This document shows positions 42,786 through 54,600 of a DNA stretch of 64,000 nucleotides, in pieces. The stretch spans positions 69,501-133,500 of the forward strand of contig CAUYUJ010020687.1 of NCBI GenBank assembly GCA_963575745.1, in the 5' to 3' direction. A model generated the notes under the pieces. It ran no database searches. It saw nothing but the letters and a program-made list of their open reading frames with translations, and was not told where the DNA came from. The translations under genes were made by a program, and so were the position numbers. This stretch comes from Prorocentrum cordatum (taxonomy: Eukaryota > Sar > Dinophyceae > Prorocentrales > Prorocentraceae). Position 1 is the stretch's first letter; each line of letters opens with the position of its first letter.

Positions 42786-44832
42786 GGTGGCAAAAAATGC
42801 GAAGCAATACAAAGCAATGCGAAGCAATGCAACGCAACGCAAAACTAAGCAATGCAAAGCAAAGCAATGCAATGTAACGCAATTCAAAGCAATGCAAAGC
42901 AAAGCTATGCACACCAACGCAAAGCAAAGCAATGCAAAGAAATGCTCTGCAACACATTACCAAGAAATGCAAGGCAACGCGATGCAAAACGATGCAACAC
43001 AAACATGCAATGCAAAGCGATGCAAAGGGATGAAAAGCAATGCAAAGCGATGCAAAACAAAAAGTGGAAAGCAAATCAAAGCAATCCGATGCACAGCAAT
43101 GCAATGCAGAGCAGTGCACTGCAAAATAATGCCAAGCAATGCGGTGAAAATTAAATGCAAATCGAAGCAATGCAACGCAATGAAAAGCGATGCAAAGCAA
43201 TGAAAAGCAATGCAAAGCAATACAAAGCAAAGCAACGCAATGCAAAGCAATGCAATGCAAAGCGATGCGAAGCAATGCAAGGCAATGCGACGCAGTCCAG
43301 AGCAATGCAAAGCAATGTAAAGGACTGCAGGGCAACGCAATGCAAAGCAACGCAGTTTCATCGCAAGGAAATACAAAACAACGCAATGCAAAGCAATACA
43401 AAGCAATGTAAAGAAATACAAAACAACTCAATTCAAAGAAACGAAATGCGACACTGGCACGGGCGGACGCAACGCAATGCAAACCAATGCAACGCGACAA
43501 AAAGCAATGCAAGGCACTGCAACGCAATGCGAAGCAACGCAAAGCAAAGCAATGCAATGCAAAGCAATGCAACGCACAGCAAAGGCATGCAAGACAATGC
43601 AACGCAATGAAAAACAGTGCAAACCAAAGCAATGCAATGCAAAGCACTGCAAAGCAAAGCAACGCAAAGCAATGCAATGCAATGCAAAGCAACGCAATGC
43701 AAAGCAATACAAAGCAAAGACATGCACTACAATACACACTAATGCAACGCAAAGCGAAGCAATTCACTGCAAAGCAAAGCAACGCGAAGCAAAGCAATGC
43801 AAAGCAATGCAGCAATGTGCAGCAATGCGCAGCAATACAATGCAATGCACACCCATGCAAAGCAATGAAAGCCAATCCAATGCACACCAATGCAAACCAC
43901 AGCGATGCAAGTCACTGCACAGCAACACACTGCAAAGCAAAGCAATGCAAAGCGATACAATGCAATGCAAAGGAATGCAATGCAAAGAAATGCAAAGCAA
44001 TCCAATTCACACCAATGCAAAGCACAGCGAAGCAATTCACTGCCAAGCAACGCAATCCAAAGAGATGCAGAAGAATGCAACGCAAAACAATACAAAGTAA
44101 GGCAAACCAAAGCAAAGCCATGCAAGACAATGCAACACACTGCAAAGCAATGCAACGCAATGCAAATCAAAGCAATGCGATGGAAAGCACTGCAAAGCAA
44201 AGCAAAGCAACGCAAAGCAATGCAATGCAATGCAAAGCAATACAAAGCAAAGACATGCACTACAATACACACTAATGCACAGCAAAGCGAAGCCATTCAC
44301 TGGAAAGCAAAGCAAAACAATGCAAAGCAATGTGCAGCAATGTGCAGCAATACCATGCAATGCTAAGCAATGCAAAGCAATGCAAACCAATCCAATGAAC
44401 ACCAATGCAAACCACAGCGAAGCAAGTTACTGCGAAGCAACGCACTGCAAAGCAAAGCAATGCACACCAATACAATGCAATGCAAAGGACTGCAATGCAA
44501 AGCAATGCAAAGCAACCCAATTCACACCAACGCAAAGCACAGCGAAGCAATTCACGGCCAAGCATCGCAATCCAAAGCGATGCAAAGGACTACAAAGCAA
44601 AGCAATCCAAAGGCATGCAAGGCAATGCAAGGCCCTGCAAAGCAATGCAAAGCAACGTAAAGCAACGCAACGCAATCCAAAGCAAGGCAAAGCACAGCGA
44701 CGCAATTCACTGAAAAGCAAAGCAACGCAAAGCACAGCAATGCAATGCAAGCCACTGCAGAGACATGCGTCGCAAAAACATGCAATGCAATGCAATGCAA
44801 TGCAATGCAATGCAATGCAATGCAATGCAATG
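42786..44832. repeat. 2-kb decamer array CAAAGCAATG
   Basis: About 200 units of AAGCAATGCA with single-base changes, nearly all keeping the 10-bp register; a pure AATGC pentamer patch lies at 44782-44832. Frames read KQCNAMQS or CIALHCFA depending on strand; none is a gene. A short related stretch lies at 49985-50100. Confidence 0.95.
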
Positions 44833-44834
44833 CG

Positions 44835-44925
44835 GCACGGGCGGCACGGGCACGGCACGGGGCGGCACGGGGCGGCACGGGGGCGGGCAGGCGCAGCACG
44901 GGGCGGCACGGGGGCGCAACGCCCG
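44835..44925. repeat. GGGCGGCACGGGGC repeats
   Basis: Short G-rich units directly following the decamer array, an abrupt composition switch. Confidence 0.8.
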
Positions 44926-44997
44926 CAGGCAAGGCCAGATGATCAGACCAACTAAGAACCCCGTAAGCTTCCGCAGTTTGGGCAACATAAGTATATC

Positions 44998-45120
44998 AAC
45001 ACTACGACTACTACTACTACTACTACTACTAATAATAATAATAATACCACTACTACTACTATTACTACTACTACTACGGCTACTTCTGCTACGGCTACTA
45101 CTTCTACTACTACTACTACG

Positions 45121-45155
<35 letters not shown>

Positions 45156-45365
45156 AACTACTACAACTACTACTGCCATTACCACTACCAATACTACGAC
45201 TACCACTACTACTACCACTACATTTACCACTGCCACTACGACTACGACTACGACTACGACTACGACTGCTACAACAACAACTACTACTACCACGACTACT
45301 ACTTGTACTACCACGGTTGCTGCTGCTACTACTACTACTACTACTGCTACTACTACTACTACCAT

Positions 45366-45423
<58 letters not shown>

Positions 45424-45586
45424 GCTACTACCATTATTATTCCTACGGGTACTACTGCCTGCGACTTGTACTACTTCTCCTCCTCCTCCTACTACTACTC
45501 CTGCTACTCCTACTGGTAGTAGTAGTAGTAGTACTACTACTACTACTACTTCTACTATTACTACTACGACTACTATGACTACTACG

Positions 45587-45662
<76 letters not shown>

Positions 45663-45666
45663 ACTA

Positions 45667-45745
<79 letters not shown>
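44998..45745. repeat. ACT triplet array, about 750 bp
   Basis: ACTACT with GCT, ACG, ATA and CAT variants, pure in the last 150 bp. TAACTAACTA breaks phase at 45661. Confidence 0.95.
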
Positions 45746-45784
45746 GCACCAATACTACGATTACTACAGCAACGAATAATACTG

Positions 45785-45880
45785 ATAACAAAACTATGTT
45801 CCCAGACGAGAAATCGTCCCCAGACTATGTTTTCATTATTTTTGAGCATTCCTCCTGTAGAGGGGCAGGCCCGACTTAAC
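45785..45880. mobile_element. Family A element, right half only
   Basis: AAATCGTCCCCAGACTATG to CAGGCCCGACTTAA matches the right half of intact copies. The left half is replaced by the ACT array and ~40 bp of AT-rich DNA. Confidence 0.82.
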
Positions 45881-46470
45881 CCTAGTCACCACCTCCGTCT
45901 GCGACGCCTGGTGGCTTTCGGGTCACAACCCTGGCCTCCGACGGCCGTTGGGGGCGACCCCCCTGGAAAGCTCTCGGCGAATCGTGGCTGCTGGAAAGCA
46001 AACCGAAGCGAGCCAGCCCCCATAGGACCAACGAAGACTTCCTCCCCCTCCTGTGCTTCAACTTCGAAAACGTCCTCCAATCCTGGACGCCCCCAATCAG
46101 GCCCTCGCGCCCCCCCCCCCCCGATAGGCGCGCCGGAAACAGCACGCACAGGAGGGCCACGATCGCCTGCAGCAGCCTCTGGTAGCCCATCGCCCACCCT
46201 GCAGGCGGAGAAGCGAAGGCCAGTGGAGCTGGGGCGAGGAGGAGGAGGAGGAGCAGGAGGAGGAAGGGTACAAGGATGAGTAGGACGAGGGGTCAAGCTA
46301 GCCAGGCCGAACTGGTCAGACGGTCCCGCCTTTTCTCACCCTCCCACCCACAACCCACAACATAGGAATCCCACCAGCCCTGTGGACGTAGGTGGTCTAG
46401 GGCGCTTCCAGCCCCCTTCTTCCCCTTCGGGGAAGGGTTTGACCGATTTAGACGGGGGGCTGTGCGAGCG
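45881..46470. other. Spacer, no gene supported
   Basis: Single-copy-like, with a short GGAGGAGG tract near 46230-46262. No frame stands out. Confidence 0.4.
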
Positions 46471-47110
46471 GTCGGAGCGTCCAAGACGGCCGAAGACGGC
46501 TCCAAGAGGGCCTCAGAGAGCCCAAGATGACCTCCAAGATTGTCCAAGATAGCGCAAGATTCCTCGAAATGGTTTCCAACATGCTCCAAGAGGCCCCAAC
46601 AACGTTCCAAGACGGCTGCAAGAGGCCTCCGAGACCTCCAAGGAGGCCCCCAAGAAGCCCCAATCCTTCAAACACCTTAGGAAACCAATTAATTTTGCGT
46701 CGTCGCCCGTTCGCTTTCGATAGCCATCCGAGGCCTCGAGATGGCTCCAAGATGACCCAAGAGGGCCCTAAGAAGAGAGCAACAGCGCCCAAAGACGGCC
46801 CAAAGAAGGCCCCAAGAGCGCTTCCACAACGCCCCAAGAGCGTCCCAAGAGGCGATTAATGGGGCTCCCGGGCTCCCGAAGAGGGACGCTAATTGAAGCT
46901 CCTCTTTTTTGGATCGATGTCTTCCGAGATGGCTCCAAGTGCGCCCCTCAAGTCCCCAAGAGCGCCCAGGAGGCGCCCAGACGGCTCCAAGAGGCCTCCA
47001 AGAGGCTCCCCAAAGACCCCCAAGAAGCCTCAAGAAGATCCCCGAGGCATCCAAGACGCTCAAAAACGGTTCTGGGCCTGCCAAGAGCCCCCCCAGACGC
47101 CCCCCAGGCG
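46471..47110. repeat. Degenerate CCAAGANGGC repeats, block 3
   Basis: Units such as CCAAGACGGC, CCAAGAGGCC and TCCAAGATG follow each other irregularly. Confidence 0.65.
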
Positions 47111-47235
47111 CCTAGCAAGTCGCGACCTGTGGCACGCGACCTGTAGTACGCGACCTTCTGTCGCATGGTACGCGACCTGTGGTACGCGACCTGTCGGTGA
47201 TGGTACGCGATCTGTGGTACGCGACCTTGCCGGGT
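47105..47235. repeat. GGTACGCGACCTGT repeats
   Basis: About six units of 15-20 bp. Confidence 0.85.
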
Positions 47236-47639
47236 CGCACTTTGGCCGTCCAGGTCGAGGAAGGAAGTGGGAGGAGGGAGTAGGACGAGGCGCCCAAGAA
47301 ACCCCAACGAGCCCCCACGAGGCACCCAACAAATGCCCCAATAAGCTTCCAAGATGCATCCAAGGCGCCCCAACAGTTTCTCGGAACAGCCACAACGTTC
47401 CCAAGACCATCCATGGATAATACAAGCGCTCAAGAGATACCCTGGAAGGCACCGAGAGGCATCCAAGAAGCGTCTAACCATTACGCTCGCTCTCCTCCTC
47501 CTCCTTCTCCTCCTCATCCTCTTGCTACTCATAATCAGCACATTGATCATCCTTCTCCCTCCTCCCTCATTCATCCTCGTCCTCCCTCGAGCGATGACGG
47601 CTGTCCCCCTCGTTACTCCTACACTTCCCTGATTGTCTC

Positions 47640-47960
47640 AACTTGCCTGGGCGTCGGTTTGGGATGGGCTGGTGGGGATACTTTTTGATCGCGACCGCGG
47701 CGAGGCAGAGTCGGGCGGCGCCCAGGATATTGCAAACGGGCAACGACCTAAATGAGCGCACCGGAAGAGGAAGGCGAAGAGCAAAGCACAAAAACGAGCA
47801 GGAGAGACGACTGGTGGGAATACTTTTTTGTCGCAGCCGCAAGCGAGGGCGCCAGCGGCGAGTCAGATCCGAGCGGGCCGCGCAAGAGCCGAATTACCCA
47901 ACGCCGACGGGCCGGCGACCACAGCAGCGCCTCGGCGGGCGGGCCGGCGTGAGGGGACTG
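47640..47960. other. Spacer with a 33-bp direct repeat; small ORF not called
   Basis: GGCTGGTGGGGATACTTTTT (about 47670) recurs as GACTGGTGGGAATACTTTTT (about 47803). A 66-codon plus-strand frame (47752-47952, MSAPEEEGEEQST) has protein-like composition, but the repeat partners lie in different frames and there is no splice context. Possibly an exon fragment. Confidence 0.3.
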
Positions 47961-48252
47961 ATGGGGATACGGGAAGCGTCAAGAATTCATAGTGGCACAA
48001 CCTGATCTCAGGATTGGAACGCGCGCCCTCCTCACAGAACGGGAGACGCTCGCGCGCGTCGGGCCGCGCAGGGCCGGGAGCGGCGACCCCTCTGATGGGC
48101 GCGGCGACGACGAAGCATGCCGCCGCGCTGACACAGCACGGCCACTCTCACTCACCATCTGCGCGACGTCAGGGCGAGGTCGACGTTTCGCCCGTTCTCG
48201 CGCGGCCCTGCTGCCGCTGCCGCTTCCTCGCGCTTCGGCGAACGAGCCATCC

Positions 48253-48401
48253 TGGAGGTCGGAGAAGGGGTGTGGCAGAAAGGGGCGTGGCACCAATCGT
48301 GGGGATGGCGATGTTATCTACGATAGATATCATCGCCAGATCCGCCTTTCTATAACATTGGCGCCACACCCCTTTACACCACACCCCTTTCCCACCTCCA
48401 G
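48253..48401. mobile_element. Nested foldback element
   Basis: Outer arms: TGGAGGTCGGAGAAGGGGTG and CACCCCTTTCCCACCTCCA, continuing through AAAGGGGCGTGGCACCAAT / ATTGGCGCCACACCCCTTT. At the centre, GGCGATGTTATCTACG and GATAGATATCATCGCC form a second hairpin (48306-48337). Confidence 0.75.
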
Positions 48402-48419
48402 GGCCATTTTGGAGTCCCG

Positions 48420-48640
48420 AAGCGGTGCGGTGACAGACCGTGCGGTGACCTCGAAATCCCCCAAGACCTCACCGCACGGTCCGTCACCGCACGGCCTTGG
48501 GACCCCGGAGGCCCCTGTCGCCCGAGACATCCTCGGAGAGGGACTCGAGTCCCAAAACCGTGCGGCGACCCCGAATCCCCACCGATTCACCACACGGTGT
48601 GGCCACCGCACCGTTTGGGGGCCCCCGAGCCATACGCCGC
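48420..48640. repeat. CCGTGCGGTGAC short direct and inverted repeats
   Basis: The motif CCGCACGG/CCGTGCGG occurs at least six times in both senses with ACCTC and GACCCCGAA spacers; a related set is at 12558-12640. Confidence 0.7.
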
Positions 48641-48799
48641 GCCCGCGCGGCAACGACGCTCCGGAGCGAACGGCGCACGTGCGAGGGGCGACCGGTCGCC
48701 CACGCGAGCGCGGGCCCCCGCGGAATTGGCGAGCGCAGACCGTGCGCCGCAAAGGAGCGAGAGCGCCACTTCTGGTGGAAATCTGCGCAACGCCGGGGC

Positions 48800-48845
48800 G
48801 AGAGGAGGAGGAGGAGGAGGAGGAGGAGGAGGAGGAGGAGGAGGC
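48800..48845. repeat. GGA triplet array
   Basis: Pure GGA, bracketed by two copies of GCGCAACGCCGG (48785, 48844). Confidence 0.9.
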
Positions 48846-49025
48846 GCAACGCCGGAGCGCTGCTTTCGCCCGCTCGCGCGTCGAGGAAGCTGGGAGCGAA
48901 GGGTGCGCGCCGCGCCCCAGCAGGAGAGCTCGAGCCTCCAGGGAGCACCGGGCGCGGCGCGGAGGCGAGAGCGACACACCCCGGCCTTTTGTCGCGCGGG
49001 ATGCGCACCCCGTCCCACTCCTGCC

Positions 49026-49156
49026 CTGGGCATCGCTCGGACGTCCATTCCCTGTGTTTTTTTCGGTTTCGTGCGTGGCTTTTTCGCCAAATCATCAAGG
49101 ATGCTCCTCGATGGTCCTCGCCGAAGGACACATGCACACGTCCGAGCGATGCCAAG
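49026..49156. mobile_element. Family B element, copy 3
   Basis: CTGGGCATCGCTCGGACGTC at the left and CACACGTCCGAGCGATGCC at the right. Interior nearly identical to copy 2. No long flanking repeat seen. Confidence 0.85.
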
Positions 49157-49191
49157 TGCCTCGCAGATTGCCACACGGACGGCGTAATGTG

Positions 49192-49349
49192 AAGTCGGGC
49201 CTGTGCTTCTGCAGGGGGAGTTTGGACGAACAATGAAAAAATAGTCAAAACCTACGCCAGAATGGTCAAGAGATCATCGAAACATCGCCCCAAAACCATG
49301 TTTTGACCATGTTTGAATATTCCTCCTGTAGAGGGACAGGCCCGACTCA
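49192..49349. mobile_element. Family A element, copy 5
   Basis: AAGTCGGGCCTGTGCTTCTG at the left and GAGGGACAGGCCCGACTCA at the right. CGTAATGTGA precedes and CGTAATGTCA closely follows it, possibly a short target duplication. It lies 36 bp after a family B element. Confidence 0.85.
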
Positions 49350-51640
49350 AACGTAATGTCACTGTTGAAACGAAAATCGCCACATGGTCTGTTTTACACG
49401 TAAGACGAAGGGGCCCGGATCTGGTTGCCATCGGCCAGATGCGGTGGAGAGGCGGAGGCTATACAAATAAGGACTTAGCTGTCGGCCCCCCGTGCCGTCC
49501 TATTCCCTCCCGTCGTCGCGCTCGTCGGCCCCACCAGCGGCCAGACCGAAATTCCCTCCCAATGTCCCATCCTTACCGACCATGCCGGTGAGCGCAGAGA
49601 GAGGGCGAGGCCGCCAGCTTCCAGCTTCGAGCTTCGGTTGGAGGGGGGACACTATCTAGGGAGAGTTCCATGAGCGTTCCATTTGATCTGAGGTCTCTCC
49701 AAACATGTCTGGGCGTTTCTGAACGTCCCCAAGGCTACCCGAGGTCTCTGTTTGAGGACCGCCCAGCGGACGCTCAGAGAGCTCACCATAACTTCACTTC
49801 GGCCATTGGGTCAGCATTGCATGGAAGGCCAGAACGGCAGCAAGTAGGAGTAGCAAGCAGGTGAAGCATGGTCGCATCTGGAGTGGGCGATTTGCCGTCA
49901 ATTCCTCAGTTGACTCCGAAGGGCAATCGGGTCGTTCTAAGCGGTCAGACATACCCAAACCATGTCTCCAGAAACGCTACTGCATTGTGCAATTCAATGC
50001 AATGCAACTCATTGTGCAAGGCAATGTGCAATCCCATGCACTGCCATGCGCTATGGAGCGCGCTATGCAATGCAACGCAAGGCTATGCGTTATGGCGTGC
50101 AGCATTATGATGATGTGATGTGGCATAACACGTCAGGTAACCGACTGCGATTCATGCCATACTGAACGAGAGCGGTGGCCCCCAGCCACAAAAAGGAGGG
50201 CGGCAGTAGAACGAGGAGACGCCATAATGCATGAGCGACAGGAGGCAAAGAAAGGGAACGAGCCAAGGAGGTGCGCAAGGCGCACTCCCCACCAATCCTT
50301 TGGCGAAGTCTCAAAACTTCTCCTTCACTGCTACGCGCTGCTCGTTCCTCCCCCATCCTCTCTCACCGCCTCCCTCTCCCTTCTCCTCCTCCATCTCCCG
50401 ATGCTCCTCCCTCTCCTCCGCCACCTCCTTTGCCCCCTCCCCCTCCGTTCTCCGACCCCCAACTCCTGATCCCCACTCCTTCCGTCATCCGTCTCTTCCG
50501 CCTTATTTATCTTTCCCGTGTACACCCCGTCTGCGTCGCGTTTTGCGGCCCAGCTGCCAGCGCCAAAGAGGGATGTGAGGACGTGGGGTGTCTGGGATGG
50601 GTCAGTTCTTCACTTCCCCCCTTCACCTCCCTTGAATTACCAGCCCATTTCCCCAACACCCTTATCGGATTACCCCAGACATGAGCATCTCGCCCTCTCC
50701 CCCTCCCCACCCCACGCCCAGTCCGCATGCGGACCCTCGTCCGCCCCCCGCGTGCACGGGGGTCCGACTACAGGGGCGCATTCGGAGCCCTTGTTGGGGG
50801 GGTCCCCTGAGAGCCCCAGGAAGCCTTTGATTGGGGGCAAGGCAATCCGCGAACAGACTTCAAGAGGGCCTCGGGAAGCTACCCAGTGGATGCTACAGGG
50901 GGTCCATTTTGTTGCAGCATTTGTCTGCTGCCCTCCTGGAGTCCATCTTGAGCGCTCTCTTCGAGCCGTATGCCCGTCGCCGCCATTGCCCTCACTCCTT
51001 TTCTCATCCCCCATCGAGCCTGTCGCCCCATCCGTCCCCCCGCCCCGTTCCCACCCCCACTCTTACACGACGCTGGGAGGAGAATGGTAAGGAGGAAGAG
51101 CAGGAGGAAGAAGCGCCGACAACTCGGCCTCCCGAGTTCGGCCTGAACACATCATCCCGCCGACAGGCAGGTCAACCCACTATCCACCCTAGAGGTGCTT
51201 GCATCCCGTTTCGCGCTGTGAGGGCGGTGCGGATGATGGTGGTGGTGATGGTGGTTGTGGTTATGATAGTGATGATGGTGTTGATGGCAACGGGGACGAA
51301 GGATATTAAGGGAGAAACTGATGTGAACTATAACACCAACCCTGTGTGTAATGAAAATGCTAATGCACCCGTACCCAGCGAACCATCGGGATGCACTTCT
51401 CAACACGCACTGGCGGCCAGTGCGCATGCGAGATCACGCGATCATACCCACTTGCTTCGGTCGACGGCTTGACGCATAGCCAGGCTTCGGCAACACCCCC
51501 AGAAGACCGCCCTGGATGCCTGGGGGCGGAGACCCCCGCTTGGCCCTATGACCTACACATCGATTTACGTCACGCCGTCGACGGAAACCAGTGATATGAC
51601 TAAACCTGGGGGGCACTCTGCCCCAACTCCCTAAATTGCA
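49350..51640. other. Intergenic region downstream of the 1338-codon gene
   Basis: Contains AATGCAATGC-type repeats (49985-50100), CT-rich DNA (50340-50480) and ATGATGGTGGTG repeats (51230-51295). A plus-strand frame at 50518-51090 is open for 190 codons, but its Pro/Ser-rich composition and lack of splice context do not support a gene. Confidence 0.45.
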
Positions 51641-51649
51641 AAATGCATT

Positions 51650-54600
51650 CTAACGAGCCCGCTTCGTGCCGCTGAGACGCGCGAGCCTGGGCCTCTTGGC
51701 AGCTGGCGCCTGGGACAGGCCCGTCGCCTCCCCCCCCAGGGGAGAGGCTGCAGTGGACGCCGAGGCGGGGCTCTGAGACAATGCCGACATCGTCCCCGCC
51801 GAAGTCGAAATTGCCGACGAACTCCCGCTCCTCCGAAGGCTGCCTGTGGCTGGCGACGCTGGTGTGCCGACCGCCCCCTCTCGCTTGACCACGGCGTGCC
51901 CGTCGCTGAAGACCGTTGCAGAACCGTCCACGATGCATTTCAGCTCGCTCCAGAAGGCGTCGGGCAACTGCACTTTCTTCTTCTCTTGATGCTCCTTGAT
52001 GAAGCTGGACGCTTTCGTCGACGCACTTGGGCCCTGTGACTGGAACCTCAGCAAGTTGACGCCCTGGATGAGCACCGTCGCCTGGTAGAACTTCGCCAGG
52101 AGCGTCGACGCCACAGCGCATCCAGACGACGTAGTTGGATGCTTGTCCACTGGCGGCGACAGCTCAATGCGTTTTGAAATCACCGAAACTTTGCCCAGCA
52201 CTTGGTATATGCGGTTGTAGCTGGCCACGGTGGGAGGCAACTTCTCGTCCAGCAGGTCGATCGCCATCTTCATGTTGAGCACTCCGTCCTTGAAGATCGA
52301 CTCCCACTGTGGCATCGTCGACTGGCACTCGGAGACCACGGCGGATAGGTATGTCATGCGATGCGCCATAACAGCATCGCGGCACCTCCCAGCAAAAGAA
52401 GCCATCTGCAGGGCCCAACGGCCCAACGATTGCAAGGGGATTCGCAAACTCCATCCATCTCTCTCAAGCGACCTCCCAGCGTCGGCGTTGACCAAGTCGT
52501 CGATCACCTTCGCACGAGAAAACATGAGCACCAGCGCATTGACCTGGATGTTGCAAGACGGATGGGGTTCGATGCTCTTCTCAAACATCTCCTTACGCTC
52601 GGCGGTCGGGTCGATGAGGTAGTGCTGGAGCACCGTGGCCAGCATGAACTGGTCCCTCACAGCGCACATGACGTCAAACACATATGTCGCGATGTGCATT
52701 GGCACTGGCCAGTCCTCGCCCTTTCGGGGGTCCCGAGACAGCGACGAAACGCACTGGCCCCTGCTTACCTTGCCCCGTCCCCTCTACCGTCTCCCTAGGC
52801 CAGTCGTTTAGAAAGTTACCACTGAGGGACTGTTAGTGCGTGCCCGTTGCCCTCGCCCCCTGACCTGGCGACCATCTGCCAACACGGCGCCGCAAGTGCG
52901 CATCTCAGTCATGCTCGTCGCTTCGGCGAAGTCCTTCAATGCAGTCAGCGCCTTGTTGTGGGTGAAGCTTTCGAGCATTGTGTCAGAGTCGGCCGTCGTC
53001 TGCAGCGCCTCCACGACTTCGGAAGGCAAGGGGTCGTCGGCACCTGGCTTGCGAACGAGGCGCCCTAGGATCTGAGCGTCGAGGGTTGACACCAACACGT
53101 CATCCTGGACCGCACCGATCTCGAGGTCGCTGAAAGCCAACATATTGACCACGCGGGGGGCAAGCCAGACGGCCGCTGCATGCTGGTAGGTAATGTCGCC
53201 GAAGTTGGCCTTGAAGATCATGAAAGCCTCGCTGATGGAGTGAAAGACGTTCGCGTCTTGCACGGTGCTTTCGCCATGGAACAGAATCGTATTGACGCCC
53301 TCTAGCTGGTGTTGCAGGCGGGACAGGTTGATCGTGTGCTCCTTGGTCTTTGGATTGGTGGTGGTTGCATCGAATAGCGCATCGGACCCCCCATCAACAA
53401 ACACGGGTAAGAGCTCCACGACCGCGCCCATGTAGTCCATCATATCTTTGAGGTTCTGACGGTTGTCCTCGAGCGTTGCCAACAGCACCTTCGCACACCC
53501 GATCTCGCCCAGCTTCTCGGCGAGCTCCACGTCACTGGTCCTCTTGGTCAAGGCCTCGGCGCACTTCGTCGTTCCGAGTACCATCGTCTGAAGCGCCTTG
53601 TAGAACTCCTCCGATTGGAGCCTGGTCGCGTGCAAGTCCCCCAGCGCAGCGATGACTTTCGACGCTGGTGACACTGCTGCAAAGCCAGCACCGCCCTGCT
53701 CGACGATGCTCTCTGAGACTTCTACAACCGCACCTTGGGTTTCTGGTTTCGCTGCTGCTGCGCCTCCGACTGCAACCGATTCGACGGGCACACGCAGGAA
53801 TTCATCGCGTCCCTCTCCGGCCTTGGTGGCGCCGATCTCGTCCAGGACCCGAGCCAGAGGGCGAGACACGGTCTTGTGAAACACCGAAACGAGACCGTAT
53901 ACACCATTGCTCAGCAGCTCCATGAAGTTCCCCATCGCGGCGCAGACGGGCTCAATATTATCCTTCAGCGCAGCGGGTGACCACCTCGATGCACAGGAGA
54001 TGATGCTCGTCTGGATGTCGATAATGGGCTTGAGCCTCTTCCCCAAGATCGCGTAGGTCATGACGTCCGACTCGTCCTCTGGCTTAGGCTCGTTGATGAA
54101 CAATTCCATGTCCGTGTATGCCTCCTGGAAGCTCTCCTCAAAACGATTGCAAGCCTTGTCGAAAATGGCAGTTGCAGCATCGTCCTCAACCCCTTTCGAA
54201 GCATGCCTCCTCGCTTGCTCCATGATGAAGATTGCGGGGGCGATGCCGACCATCGACTTTGCGATATTCTGGACAACGGCTCGCTGATCATCTGAAGACT
54301 TGGTTGAGGTAGCGTTCTGGTTGATGAACTTCCGAGCTGCTCGAACATCAGCCGTCGTCGGCTTGTCCTTCTCATCTGGGAGCAAGCACTGACACACGAC
54401 TCTCACGCTGCAAAGGGCTGTCTCGACCTGAGTGGTGTCCATCGTCTTCTCCTCGGTCTCGAAGGTATTCACCCATGAACGCCAGATAGAGCTGGTCTCG
54501 TCTACAACTTGCATGCGAGTATCCATCGTCATCTCGCCCTTGGCTCCGATGCTCTGCCAGTAGTGCTCTAAGCTTTTCCAGACCATGATGCCCAGCTGCA

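Noticed and set aside
42786-44832. Long Lys/Gln/Asn/Met and Cys/Ile/Ala/Leu frames across the decamer array
   Set aside because: A 10-bp period is not a multiple of three, so all frames cycle through the same residues; no start context. Composition artefact.
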